DNA of 64,000 nucleotides from Dysosmobacter segnis (GCF_014297285.1 NZ_JACOQI010000006.1:62001-126000), one strand, 5' to 3'. Positions 7,945-18,400 are shown, numbered from the stretch's first letter. Made by a program: numbers and translations. Notes: generated by a model from the letters alone, not told the origin.

Positions 7945-8829
7945 TCAGTCCTGTTGCTCCATCCGTTCCTTGACAGCCTTGCCGGTGGGTGTGGCGGCCA
8001 GACCGCCCAGAGCGGTCTCCCGCATCTCCATAGGCATCCGGCGGCCTACCTCACCCATGCAGTCGATGACCTCATCCACAGGGATCCGGCTTTCCACGCC
8101 GGCCAGCGCCATATCCGCGCAGCTGACGGCGTTGACAGAGCCAACCACGTTCCGCTTCACGCAGGGGACCTCCACCAGACCCGCCACCGGGTCGCACACC
8201 AGGCCCATCAGATTTTTCAGGGCCATGGCCGCCGCGTGGCCGATCTGCTGAGGATCGCCGCCCCGCAGGGAGGTCAGCGCGCCAGCCGCCATAGCGGAAG
8301 CCGTGCCGATCTCAGCCTGACAGCCGCCGGAAGCACCGGCGATACAGGCCCGGAAGCTGACCACCGCACCGATGCCGGAAGCGGTATACAGAGCCTGCAA
8401 AATCTCTTCCTCGGTGGCGCGGCCCATCTGGTACAGAGGCACCAGAACAGCAGGCAGTACACCGCAGGCGCCTGCGGTTGGTGCCGCCACGATCTTCCGC
8501 ATGCAGGCGTTGGACTCGCCTACGCTGAGGGCCGTAGCAATGACCTCCTGCACATAGGGGCCGCTGTATGTAGTATCCGCCGCGGCGTAACGCCGCATCC
8601 GGGCGCCGTCTCCGCCCACAAGGCCGCTGCGGGAGCGCTGGTCGCCCTGATAACTGACGACAGATTCCAGCATAGCATGCCAGGCAGCCCGCATTTTTTC
8701 CATGGACTGCTCTTCCGTTACCTGCCGCTCCTCCATATCGGTTTCCAGAACCACCCGCCAGAAGGGGATGGACCGGGAAGCCGCCTTTTCAAAGATCTCC
8801 TGCATGGAATTCAAGGCCATATCAGTCAT
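7945..8829 (-). CDS. sdaAA: L-serine dehydratase, Fe-S type, alpha subunit
   Basis: The 294-residue catalytic subunit deaminates L-serine to pyruvate and ammonia with a [4Fe-4S] cluster. The family signatures are present: APTAGACGVLPAVLV and CIAGASGGCQAEIGTASAMA, with the cluster cysteines. It follows sdaAB with an 8-base overlap, as in the two-subunit clostridial enzyme. Pyruvate from serine would feed fermentation and indirectly the hydrogenase. Confidence 0.94.
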   Translation of the reverse strand: MTDMALNSMQEIFEKAASRSIPFWRVVLETDMEERQVTEEQSMEKMRAAWHAMLESVVSYQGDQRSRSGLVGGDGARMRRYAAADTTYSGPYVQEVIATALSVGESNACMRKIVAAPTAGACGVLPAVLVPLYQMGRATEEEILQALYTASGIGAVVSFRACIAGASGGCQAEIGTASAMAAGALTSLRGGDPQQIGHAAAMALKNLMGLVCDPVAGLVEVPCVKRNVVGSVNAVSCADMALAGVESRIPVDEVIDCMGEVGRRMPMEMRETALGGLAATPTGKAVKERMEQQD

Positions 8830-9490
8830 CCTCCTTCTCGTAATAGATCACGCCAAGCACCTGGGGTACTGCCTTCAGCTGCTCCAGCTCCGCCGCGGGC
8901 ACCGGCTGGTCGATCTCAAAAATCGTCATAACGCTGCCGCCCCGGCGGTCACGCACCAAGCTCATATTGGCGATGTTGATGCCGCCGTCAGACAGCACCT
9001 TGGTCAGGGTCGCCAGCTCACCGGGCACGTCCATGTGGCGGACGATCAAGGTGTTGAAGATGCCGGTAAAGTCCACCGCCACACCGTCCAGCTGATCCAC
9101 CCGGATCCGGCCGCCGCCGATGGACGCCGCCTGTACTTTGGTCTTTTTTCCGCTGGCACCCTCCACCGTCAGCACTGCCGTGTTGGGGTGAGCCTCCCGC
9201 AGCTCGGCGGGATGGAACACAAAGGACAGTCCCTGCTCCTTTGCCACGGAGAAGCTCTCCGGGATCCGCAGATCATCAGGCTTCATACCCAGCAGCCCTG
9301 CCACCAGCGCCCGGTCCGTACCGTGGCCCCGGCCGGTCTCCGCAAAGGAACCGTACAATCCAATGTCCGCCTTCACCGGCGGTTCTCCCAAAAGGGTCCG
9401 GGCCATCCGCCCGATGCGCACAGCTCCCGCCGTGTGGGAACTGGAGGGACCTACCATAATTGGTCCAAGGATCTCAAAAATATCCAGCAT
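8822..9490 (-). CDS. sdaAB: L-serine dehydratase, Fe-S type, beta subunit (ACT domain)
   Basis: This 222-residue regulatory subunit opens with the conserved FEILGPIMVGPSSSHTAGAV. It ends in an ACT domain (about residues 145-215, LIVRHMDVPGELATLTKVLS), which usually binds serine. ATG 9490 has AAAGGAGG about seven bases upstream. An upstream in-frame ATG gives a 26-residue extension with no homology, and was rejected. It is cotranscribed with sdaAA. Confidence 0.93.
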   Translation of the reverse strand: MLDIFEILGPIMVGPSSSHTAGAVRIGRMARTLLGEPPVKADIGLYGSFAETGRGHGTDRALVAGLLGMKPDDLRIPESFSVAKEQGLSFVFHPAELREAHPNTAVLTVEGASGKKTKVQAASIGGGRIRVDQLDGVAVDFTGIFNTLIVRHMDVPGELATLTKVLSDGGINIANMSLVRDRRGGSVMTIFEIDQPVPAAELEQLKAVPQVLGVIYYEKEDD

Positions 9491-9587
9491 GAGCGCTCCT
9501 CCTTTGTTACATTTCTCTAATTTTAAGAGTATCACAGTCTTTTCTGTTTTGCAAGCATTTTCCGCCATTTTGTCTATGATAGAAAGA

Positions 9588-9607
9588 CACCCCGCCGAGG
9601 CGGGGTG
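9588..9607 (-). terminator. terminator downstream of degV
   Basis: CACCCCGCC-ga-GGCGGGGTG forms a 9-bp GC stem. On the minus strand it is followed by TCTTTCT. It separates degV from the promoter of sdaAB. Confidence 0.75.
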
Positions 9608-9643
9608 CCTTGTTTCTGCTGTTTCGTTTTTTATATTCCCCTG

Positions 9644-10513
9644 TCAGTCCAGCACCTGAACGGCAGCGCCCAGCACGCCGTCTCCGATGTAGACGCTGAG
9701 GGTGCCGTCGATCTCGCCGTCCCACAGGTGGTCGCTGTTGGGCAGTGCCTCTGTCAGCATCTGCCGCACGGTCTCCATTTCTTCCGGTGCGCCGCCATGA
9801 GCCACCGCCAGATTGTACCGCTTGTGTTCGCCGCAGCGGTCCACAGCCATATCCACCAGCTTCCGCATCACCTGATGCCGTCCCCGGACCTTGGCCACAG
9901 ATTGCAGCTGTCCGTCCGGCGCAAAGGTGATGATGGGCTTGATCTGGAGCATGGTGCCGGCCATAGCCGTGACCTTGCCGATCCGGCCGCCCTTCACCAG
10001 ATACTCCAGCGTATCCACAGAAAAGAAGGGATAGGTGTTGGCGATGAGCTGCGGAGCCCGGCGCTCCGTCAGTTCTTCCCAGTCCATGCCGTTTTTGATG
10101 TCCTCAGCCAGCTGCAGCACCGTCATGCCCTGACCCAAAGCGCCGCTGACAGAGTCAAACACCTTCATGGCATAGCCCTGCTCCGCACATTCTCCCGCCA
10201 GGATCCGGGCCAGATTATAGGTCCCGGACAGGCCGCTGGACAGCATGACGGCGATCACGCCGTCATATCCCAGATCAAAGATCTCCCGGAGCTTCGCGCT
10301 GAAGTCCTCCACACGGGGCAGGGAGGTCTGGGGCAGCTCGCCGTTATGAAGCCGCTGATAAATATCCGGGCCGGTGATGTTGACGCCGTCCAGATATTCG
10401 CCGTCCTCGCACAGGATCCGCAGCGGGACAAAAAAGATATTGTTTTCCCTGGCCTTATCCCAACGCAGGTCGGCACTGGAGTCCGTCAGCAGGGCAATTT
10501 TCTTTGGGGTCAT
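9644..10513 (-). CDS. DegV family fatty-acid-binding protein
   Basis: This 289-residue protein opens with the diagnostic KIALLTDSSADL and contains TSLPRVEDF. It also has the AVMLSSGLSGTYN segment that lines the lipid pocket. FakB/DegV proteins hold a fatty acid for phosphorylation by FakA in phospholipid synthesis. No fakA is nearby, so partner and lipid preference are unknown. It is monocistronic with its own terminator. Confidence 0.88.
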   Translation of the reverse strand: MTPKKIALLTDSSADLRWDKARENNIFFVPLRILCEDGEYLDGVNITGPDIYQRLHNGELPQTSLPRVEDFSAKLREIFDLGYDGVIAVMLSSGLSGTYNLARILAGECAEQGYAMKVFDSVSGALGQGMTVLQLAEDIKNGMDWEELTERRAPQLIANTYPFFSVDTLEYLVKGGRIGKVTAMAGTMLQIKPIITFAPDGQLQSVAKVRGRHQVMRKLVDMAVDRCGEHKRYNLAVAHGGAPEEMETVRQMLTEALPNSDHLWDGEIDGTLSVYIGDGVLGAAVQVLD

Positions 10514-10589
10514 TTTTTCTGCTCCTTTATACCCAAAAGCTTAATGGTTCAGAGGATATTATGTCACAAACTTACCCAAAGGGCAAGTC

Positions 10590-12029
10590 CTACCCGTTTT
10601 CTTTCTTCTCATTTTTCTGCATCCGCTGAAAGCCCTCCCGCTCCGGCAGATCATCCGTCATGCGGCCAGCCGCTTCCGCGGCCTTTTCCTCAGGCGTGGG
10701 GCGGTGGGTATGCCAGTTAGACATATTGATGGGCTGATCTGCCTCAAAGAGGTCATAGTAATCCGCATCCCGGAGCTTCGGCCGGCGATGGCGGATAATG
10801 GCCGTCAGAGTCGGATAGAGCACAATGGCGATGAGGCCGCCGGAAAAGCCGTTGTTGTACAGGTTCAATCCCGCCACCGGGCCGCCGGTCTGCAGCACCA
10901 GCGCCGAGTGGATGAACCCCGCCAGTATGCCGCATACCGGGCCGAAGTGGCCGGCAACGGGGGCCAGCGTGGTCCCAAACAGGCCCGCCAGCTGAAGTGC
11001 CGGGTAATTGGGTTCGTAGTGCATACCGTAGGCCCCCAGCCACACGCCGAACATCACGGGGATGATGTTCCGGGGATGCTTTCCGAAGGCGGAGAAGCCC
11101 ATAATGGTGAAAATACCGCCCAGAGTGGGGCCGTTGAGGTCACCCCCTACCAACAGCACATAGGCAATGCCGATCAGACCGTTGATGCCGATATTCACCA
11201 TTACCGGCCCGGCGCCGAACATACGCAGATAATCGTTGGGCGCCCGGCCCGTGGTGCTCAGCAGGCGCCGGTATCCGGCCCACACAGCCCATGCGGGATC
11301 GCCGCAGCCGAAGGTGCCAATGAGGATAAACACAACGCACAGGGCGCCGCAGGCAAGGCTCAGTTCAAAATTGAGGCCCGTGGACCAGTAGAGCACCGAG
11401 TCCGGCTTGTCACCGAAGGCCGTCAGGATCGGCACCACCATCATGGCGAACAGACCGCAGGCAAAGCCCATGTTGTAGAGGTTCATGCCGTTTTGTATCT
11501 TATAGGTGTAGGCCGACAGGGATGGCAGCAAAAAGCCCACCAGAATACCGGTGAACACGCCCAGCGGCAGGCTGGCGTGGACGCTGCCCAGTGCCATATA
11601 GCTCACCAGCGGTGCCAGCGCTGTCGCCAGCAGGGCCACGGAGGCATACTTGGAAAACGGCTCCTTCTGATACCGGGCATACAGCCATGTCCCTAAAATG
11701 ATGGGCCAGATGTTGAACACATTTTTTCCAAACAGGGAGAAGCCCGCCATCAGCCCCATCTCCACAATGGTAAAGCCGTTGAAGGGATCCTTGGCCAGCT
11801 TGATGATGAGAATGGAAATGATGGTCACCAGTCCCGCATTGACAAAAGCGGCGGCAGGGCCCGCAATGTGGATATAGTCTGTGATCAGAAGATCCTGCAT
11901 GGTGACGATCTTCCAAAGCCCCGACAGGAGCTGTTCCGGATGGCCCATGCTGAGGCCAATGAGCATCAGCACAACGGAAAACGCAATGGTCCCCGGAAAA
12001 ATATACTGATAATAGCGGCTCGTGTTCAC
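10590..12029 (-). CDS. DUF1576 family multi-pass membrane protein
   Basis: This 479-residue protein has about 12 hydrophobic segments and an internal duplication. The halves share motifs such as NIWPIILGTWLYARY and NIIPVMFGVWLGAYG, each preceded by a GFSxFGKxxxN-like element. The family is found mainly in Firmicutes and has no experimentally established function that I know of. The inverted repeat architecture suggests a transporter. The C-terminal 50 residues are charged and cytoplasmic. It is transcribed alone from a start that faces repeat copy B. Confidence 0.75.
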   Translation of the reverse strand: MNTSRYYQYIFPGTIAFSVVLMLIGLSMGHPEQLLSGLWKIVTMQDLLITDYIHIAGPAAAFVNAGLVTIISILIIKLAKDPFNGFTIVEMGLMAGFSLFGKNVFNIWPIILGTWLYARYQKEPFSKYASVALLATALAPLVSYMALGSVHASLPLGVFTGILVGFLLPSLSAYTYKIQNGMNLYNMGFACGLFAMMVVPILTAFGDKPDSVLYWSTGLNFELSLACGALCVVFILIGTFGCGDPAWAVWAGYRRLLSTTGRAPNDYLRMFGAGPVMVNIGINGLIGIAYVLLVGGDLNGPTLGGIFTIMGFSAFGKHPRNIIPVMFGVWLGAYGMHYEPNYPALQLAGLFGTTLAPVAGHFGPVCGILAGFIHSALVLQTGGPVAGLNLYNNGFSGGLIAIVLYPTLTAIIRHRRPKLRDADYYDLFEADQPINMSNWHTHRPTPEEKAAEAAGRMTDDLPEREGFQRMQKNEKKENG

Positions 12030-12152
12030 GGGTCTCCTCCTGCTTCTTAACGATTTCTTAATGCATTAAATTTATTATACTGTGGTTTTGCCTCGACGGC
12101 AACCCAATTCGTGAAATTTTTCACCAGTTCAAAAAAAGTTTACACTTGCCTT

Positions 12153-12540
12153 CAGCGTGTCGAAAAAGTCTTTTCGCCATGCGTGGAGCAGGAATACACC
12201 GTCGGCCCAGCCGGTTTCCGTGCGCTTTGCGCCCGGAAATCGGGGGCGCAACGGGTCGAAAAAATCTTTTCTTCCCGTTGCCCTTATTTTCAGAACTTGT
12301 AAAAGTTCTGAAAATATTTGATTTCAATGGTGCGGGACACCCCTCTTGGGTTTCCCGCACACACCCTTTCTTTCCGTCGCGGAAATCTCCATTGGCGGCA
12401 CTTCGCCTGTTTCCCCTTCTTGGGTTTTCCGCGCACACCCTTCACCCGCAAGGGGTATGCGGCATCCGTAGAGCGGCAAAGCCGCTAACGGCTGCCCTAC
12501 CTTCCCATCGCAGAGAATTTACCATTTTATTGACAGTCTC
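12153..12540 (+). repeat. dispersed MITE-like repeat, copy B (composite)
   Basis: This 388-bp mosaic begins CAGCGTGTCGAAAAAGTC and ends TTTATTGACAGTCTC, the same ends as the other copies. The first part matches copy D (GCGTGGAGCAGGAATACACC, then a GC-rich hairpin). An inner part matches copies A, C and E (TCGAAAAAATC, the TTTTCAGAACTT hairpin at about 12288-12315, GGGTTTCCCGCAC). A second GGGTTTTCCGCGCACACC follows, so one element seems nested in another. It fills most of the 584-base gap between the divergent DUF1576 and macro-domain genes. No terminator duplication is seen here. Confidence 0.75.
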
Positions 12541-12613
12541 TTGCTTTTTTATTTCAGACAGTCTATGCTGATTTTATACCATTCACGATTCTCTACATCC
12601 GGGAGGTGCTTAT

Positions 12614-13150
12614 ATGGACCGTTTTGCCATTGTTACAGGAGACATTACCGCGTCCGACGCGGAAGCCATCGTCAACGCCGCCAACCGCACTCTGCTGGGA
12701 GGCAGCGGCGTTGACGGCGCCATCCATGCCGCCGCGGGACCGGAGCTGCTGGCGGAGTGCCGGACCCTCCACGGCTGTGAAACAGGCCAGGCCAAGCTGA
12801 CCCGGGGTTACCGCCTGAAAGCCCGGTACGTAATCCACACCGTAGGACCCATCTGGCAGGGCGGCGGGCATGGCGAGGCGGCGGCGCTGGCCGCTTGCTA
12901 CCGGAGCTGTCTGGAGCTTGCCCGCGCACACGGCATTGATTCCGTGGACTTTCCCTCCATCTCCACCGGGGTCTACGGATATCCCATGGCCCAGGCGGCC
13001 TCCGTAGCGCTGAAAGCCATCATGGAGGATCTTCGGACCCATGACCATCCCTGCCGGGTGCGGATGGTCTGCCACACGGAGGATGCCGCGAACATCTACC
13101 GCCAGACCTATAATCTCTGGTACGCGGAAACGAAAGAAGACCGGCTGTAA
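12614..13150 (+). CDS. macro-domain protein, O-acetyl-ADP-ribose deacetylase-like
   Basis: This 178-residue single macro domain probably removes or binds ADP-ribose derivatives in the cytoplasm. It has the N-terminal GDIT, the catalytic-loop motif NAANRTLLGGSGVDGAIHAA, the HTVGPIW strand and the phosphate-binding ISTGVYGYP. All are characteristic of the MacroD/YmdB class. GGGAGGTG precedes ATG 12614. It is monocistronic and sits next to the left edge of the mobile zone. Confidence 0.92.
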   Translation: MDRFAIVTGDITASDAEAIVNAANRTLLGGSGVDGAIHAAAGPELLAECRTLHGCETGQAKLTRGYRLKARYVIHTVGPIWQGGGHGEAAALAACYRSCLELARAHGIDSVDFPSISTGVYGYPMAQAASVALKAIMEDLRTHDHPCRVRMVCHTEDAANIYRQTYNLWYAETKEDRL

Positions 13151-13229
13151 AAGCGCATATTCAAATCCAAATGAAAAAGGAGCGGCTTTTGTTCCCCCCT
13201 GACAGGGGTAATAACTAATTCCGGGGATA

Positions 13230-15203
<1,974 letters not shown>

Positions 15204-15339
15204 AGGCTCTCCTCTTACTCTTGTTTACTAAGTTTGCCCACACGCCGCCTGTGGGGCCTCTGCCGGAGGGGATGGGCAAGGACACTGCCCATTGCGGAAG
15301 AACGCCGCACAGGGCGGCACGGGGCGAATGGGCGGGGGT

Positions 15340-15717
15340 TTACTGCCCATCCTTGTGGTTCAGATCATGGTGGGCGTTTATATGGTAGGCTTGTTCAAGA
15401 ATGTGTTCCAGCAGGAGACGTATTCCATCCGTCGCCTCCCGGTCCAGTTCCTTTGCGCGGGGATTCCGCAGAATCTGGCGGATATTGGAGTCGATCTTGT
15501 TGACTTCCTCGTAGAGCCGAAACCTGGTCCGGCTGGGCCTTTCCACGATCTCGCTCTCTGCAATGAGCTTGCGGAAGTAGGTGGTGACCGGCAGGCGGGT
15601 CAGTTCCCGATAGCGTTCCAGCCTTTGAGATTGTTCCTCTGTCATCCGGACGGAGATGCTTTTGCTGTTGTCCCGCAGGTTCCCTCTGGGAAGCGGCTTT
15701 TTGCGCTTACGGCGCAT
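15340..15717 (-). CDS. mobC: MobC-like relaxosome accessory protein
   Basis: This 125-residue protein has a basic N-terminus and a ribbon-helix-helix region (SISVRMTEEQSQRLERYREL). It ends in a MobC-type helical domain (NKIDSNIRQILRNPRAKEL). Such proteins bind oriT and assist a relaxase in nicking. AAGGAGGG precedes ATG 15717. The start overlaps the end of the upstream RHH gene by 11 bases. No relaxase follows in the 136 bases before tnpW, where mobilizable elements usually carry one. Confidence 0.78.
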   Translation of the reverse strand: MRRKRKKPLPRGNLRDNSKSISVRMTEEQSQRLERYRELTRLPVTTYFRKLIAESEIVERPSRTRFRLYEEVNKIDSNIRQILRNPRAKELDREATDGIRLLLEHILEQAYHINAHHDLNHKDGQ

Positions 15718-16036
15718 GGGTGAATCCCTCCTTCCTGATCTCGTATGCTGCCTGGGCAATGTCCTTCAGACAGTCGAGTGCTTGCCGGAGTTCCTCTGCC
15801 GTGCCATATCCGCTGTTGAAGGCACGAGCCACGGCGTTGATCTCCCGCCCCTTCTGATTGAGCAGGCAGAGAAAGTCCGGCATGACGCCATTTCGACTGA
15901 TGATGGGACGATTGCCAGCGAGCTGCTCCATAAGCCATGCGTTGGCAGACAGCCCTGCCGCCCTGCTTCGTTCCATGAGCCAGCTGTATTCTTCGGCACT
16001 CATGCGGACGCAGGTCCGATGTGTCTGTTTGCTCAT
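15707..16036 (-). CDS. RHH/MobC-like mobilization protein
   Basis: This 109-residue protein begins with a ribbon-helix-helix (TCVRMSAEEYSWLMERSRAA, then GLSANAWLMEQL). A MobC-like helical tail follows (LLNQKGREINAVARAFNSGY). It is likely an oriT-binding relaxosome or partition-type protein working with the overlapping mobC. It is the first gene of the leftward mobilization row. Upstream lie a hairpin and a cluster of inverted repeats that may be oriT. Confidence 0.72.
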   Translation of the reverse strand: MSKQTHRTCVRMSAEEYSWLMERSRAAGLSANAWLMEQLAGNRPIISRNGVMPDFLCLLNQKGREINAVARAFNSGYGTAEELRQALDCLKDIAQAAYEIRKEGFTHAP

Positions 16037-16051
16037 AAACTACCTCCAGAC

Positions 16052-16082
16052 CGCTTCCGGCAATGTTGCCGAGAGCGGTTTT
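16052..16082. promoter_or_regulatory. hairpin with GGCAATGTTGCC core upstream of mobilization genes
   Basis: ACCGCT-tc-CGGCAA and TTGCCG-ag-AGCGGT form a near-perfect stem, followed on the plus strand by TTTTCGTTTTTT. The same core design recurs at 16609, 16651 and 16697. Confidence 0.5.
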
Positions 16083-16174
16083 CGTTTTTTACAGATACCC
16101 CTCACTACCCCTCCCGAAAAAACAGCGTGGTGAATATCCCGGAATCAAAAGCTCCTGCAAAAGCTTTAAGGTCA

Positions 16175-16277
16175 AGGGTGTGCAATAGACACCCTGGGCG
16201 TCCAATCAAGGGTGTCTTATTGACACCCAAAGAAGGGAAAATCGGCAGACAGGCTCTTGTAAAGTCTGTCTGCCGAT
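16175..16277. other. three inverted repeats, candidate oriT
   Basis: Three dyads lie in about 100 bases between the leftward mobilization genes and a rightward small gene. They are AGGGTGT/ACACCCT (16175-16195), GGGTGTC/GACACCC (16210-16228), and a perfect 12-bp stem ATCGGCAGACAG with its complement (16241-16252 and 16266-16277). The first two share the AGGGTGT half. Repeated dyads beside mobC are typical of transfer origins. No nick site can be proven. Confidence 0.45.
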
Positions 16278-16314
16278 GGTAACATACCACAAATCGAAGA
16301 AGGAGGCTCGGAAC

Positions 16315-16551
16315 ATGATGTATGCTGTTTTATCATTGGGGCTGGCGCTGTTGGGGGGGGGTATCCGTCTGGCGCAAATGTTACGCCTGTCCGTACCACT
16401 GCTGTACGGGGCATTGGTCATCACGGTATTCCGCCCGTGGTATCTGGCCCATATCGCTCTGGCGGACGGCATTTTCCTTGTGCTGGTGGGGCTTGCGGTG
16501 CTGTCCTGGATGGTAACGCTGGTTCGTGTAGTGTGGGAGATGATCTGGTAA
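16315..16551 (+). CDS. small hydrophobic membrane protein, unknown
   Basis: This 78-residue protein is almost wholly hydrophobic, with two to three predicted membrane helices (AVLSLGLALLGGGIRLAQML and FLVLVGLAVLSWMVTLVRVV). AAGGAGG (16300-16306) lies eight bases before ATG 16315, good evidence that it is translated. I do not recognise a family. It is divergent from the mobilization genes and ends in a hairpin, so it looks like cargo or an accessory gene of the element. Confidence 0.6.
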   Translation: MMYAVLSLGLALLGGGIRLAQMLRLSVPLLYGALVITVFRPWYLAHIALADGIFLVLVGLAVLSWMVTLVRVVWEMIW

Positions 16552-16582
16552 GTAAGGTTTGACACTTTGTCAACCCTTACTT
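16550..16582 (+). terminator. terminator hairpin of the small membrane gene
   Basis: AAGTAAGGTTTGACA-ctt-TGTCAACCCTTACTT is a stem of 15 bp with one mismatch. It starts at the stop codon and is followed by TTA. Confidence 0.65.
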
Positions 16583-17000
16583 TTAGACAACTTTGTCAAA
16601 AAGTCTGACCGGGTTCGGTGATTTCGCCGAACCCGGTTTTCAGCGTCTACCGCTTTTGACAATGTTGTCTGAAGCGCTTTAGGGCAGTCCGCTGTTATCG
16701 GGTTTGGCAATATGGCCGAACCCGATTTTTGCACTCACATTCTGGCAATTCTGCCGAAAAGTTGCCGCCTGCAGGCGGCATTGGGGACTGGGGCGAGCCC
16801 CAGTAAGCGCGTTTGTCATACAAATGCTATGCTTGCGCCAGCGCCGCCACAGGCGGCGTTGGCTTCATACCTGCCAATCCGTGCTGTTGACCAAAGTCGG
16901 TATCCAAAGGCCAGAAAGAATCCGTAAAGACTTGAATCTTTGCTCTAACAGAGTTAATATCACACCCACCTGAGAAGTGCCCGAATTGATGCGTTGTGCT
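16583..17000. other. non-coding block of consecutive hairpins
   Basis: No gene is seen between 16552 and 17070. The block contains CCGGGTTCGG/CCGAACCCGG (16609-16636), CGCTTTTGACA/TGTCTGAAGCG (16651-16676) and ATCGGGTTTGGC/GCCGAACCCGAT followed by T5 (16697-16731). Further stems at about 16742 (GGCA/TGCC), 16762 (GCCGCCTG/CAGGCGGC), 16784 (GGGGC/GCCCC) and 16848-16874 (GCCAGCGCCGCC/GGCGGCGTTGGC) follow. Several share the loop region CAATRTTG. The block may be element-end structure, oriT or a structured RNA. Confidence 0.5.
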
Positions 17001-17070
17001 TTCTCTTGCACAGGGTATCTTCCAACCGGTAAAATGAAACACATCATACTTCATTATAAGGAGAACTGCC

Positions 17071-17919
17071 ATGGAACAACACTATCTTACCGGCGAACAG
17101 ATCGCCGCCTTCGCTTCCCACCTTGTTCGGGCGGAACGAACCCCTGCGACCATTGAAAAATACCTCCGAAGCGTGCGGGCTTTCTTCCTGTACCTGGATG
17201 GGCGGCCTGTTACCAAAGACGCTGTCGTAGCTTGGAAAGAACATCTGCAAAGCGTGGGTGGCTATTCCCCCTCCACCGTCAACGCATCCATGGCTGCCAT
17301 CAATGATCTATTTACTTTTCTCAGCTGGCCGGATTGCCGCATCCATTATCTGAAGGTTCAGCATCGTCTGTTCCGGGACGCCGGACAGGAATTGGGCCGT
17401 GAGGACTATGAGCGTCTCATCACGGCAGCCCGCGAGTCAGGACGGGAGCGGATTGCGCTGGTCATGGAAACAATCTGCGCCACCGGCATCCGAGTCAGCG
17501 AGGTGCGCTATATCACCGTGGAGGCGGCACAGGAAGGCCGTACCACCATCTCTCTGAAGGGAAAGATCCGCACCATCCTGCTGCCGGGAAAGCTGTGCAG
17601 GAGGCTGCTGAAATACGCGAAAAAGCAAAAAATTACCTCTGGTGAGATTTTCCTCACCAAAGGCGGAAAGCCCATGGGGCGATGCCAGATCTGGGCGGAG
17701 ATGCAGCGGCTCTGCCAAAAAGCCGATGTGGAGCCCTCCAAGGTATTTCCCCATAATCTCCGGCATCTGTTTGCCACGATTTATTACCGGGTCTACAAGG
17801 ACATTGCAAAGCTGGCGGACATCTTGGGCCATTCCAGCATTGAAACCACCCGCATCTACCTGATGACCACAGGACAGGAACACCGGCGTCAGTTGGAACG
17901 GCTGCAGCTGGTGCTCTGA
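17071..17919 (+). CDS. tyrosine recombinase / integrase
   Basis: This 282-residue XerC/phage-integrase-type enzyme has a SAM-like N-terminal domain (about 5-85). The catalytic domain shows the residues Arg141 (CATGIRVSEVRY), His228 and Arg231 (PHNLRHLF), His254 (ILGHSSIETT) and nucleophile Tyr263. All catalytic residues are present, so it is probably active. ATAAGGAG lies about seven bases before ATG 17071. It is not cotranscribed with the serine recombinase and runs the other way, so it may belong to a second inserted element or control a local inversion. Its attachment site is not identified. Confidence 0.9.
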   Translation: MEQHYLTGEQIAAFASHLVRAERTPATIEKYLRSVRAFFLYLDGRPVTKDAVVAWKEHLQSVGGYSPSTVNASMAAINDLFTFLSWPDCRIHYLKVQHRLFRDAGQELGREDYERLITAARESGRERIALVMETICATGIRVSEVRYITVEAAQEGRTTISLKGKIRTILLPGKLCRRLLKYAKKQKITSGEIFLTKGGKPMGRCQIWAEMQRLCQKADVEPSKVFPHNLRHLFATIYYRVYKDIAKLADILGHSSIETTRIYLMTTGQEHRRQLERLQLVL

Positions 17920-18090
17920 AACGGAATCTATATTCCGTATGTGAACCATGAACAGCCTGACCGGGTTTTCGGCAGGCTGAAACAGAAAAGAAGCGCCCAT
18001 TTCCCTTTTTGCAACTCCCTTTTATGTTAATTGTTGCTACTGCTCGGTTAGCCAATCCTAATGTAGATTTATTCATTAGGGGACATAAAA

Positions 18091-18121
18091 AGAGGCTCCA
18101 TCCTTATTGGGTGGAGCCTCT
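18091..18121 (-). terminator. terminator of the XRE/membrane-protein operon
   Basis: AGAGGCTCCA..., with its complement, forms a 12-bp stem. On the minus strand it is followed by TTTTTA, 40 bases after the small membrane gene. Confidence 0.85.
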
Positions 18122-18160
18122 CATAAATTTACCGGATTTACTCTGTGGGCTTGATGCATA

Positions 18161-18400
18161 TTATCGGGCTTTCTTGTGAAGTGTGTATGCCACAACAGCA
18201 CATATGATAATTCCAATGCCAAATGGAATGGCAGAAAGAAATGCAACATTAGCGGGTGCACTATAAGCTGCGTGCTCAATGCCACAAAGCATATCACGAT
18301 AATTATAGGCAACCACGAAACACATAATGTCAGATAGCAAGATTGCAATAGCAATAAACAAATAACTCAGCTTTTTCATACGCTTTACCATCCATTTCAT
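18161..18400 (-). CDS. small two-helix membrane protein coupled to XRE regulator
   Basis: This 79-residue protein has two predicted membrane helices (YLFIAIAILLSDIMCFVVAY and VAFLSAIPFGIGIIICAVVA). Its ATG overlaps the stop of the XRE gene as ATGA, so the two are translationally coupled. I do not recognise a named family. Coupling to a membrane-bound XRE regulator suggests a partner in signal sensing, but this is inference. An upstream in-frame ATG inside the XRE gene gives a less likely 95-residue form. Confidence 0.65.
   Translation of the reverse strand: MKWMVKRMKKLSYLFIAIAILLSDIMCFVVAYNYRDMLCGIEHAAYSAPANVAFLSAIPFGIGIIICAVVAYTLHKKAR

Noticed and set aside
15204..15339. Short open frame after mobC starting ATGGGCAGTAAACC on the minus strand
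   Set aside because: It encodes about 40 Pro/Ala-rich residues and overlaps the mobC end without relaxase similarity. It is more likely the scar where a relaxase was lost.
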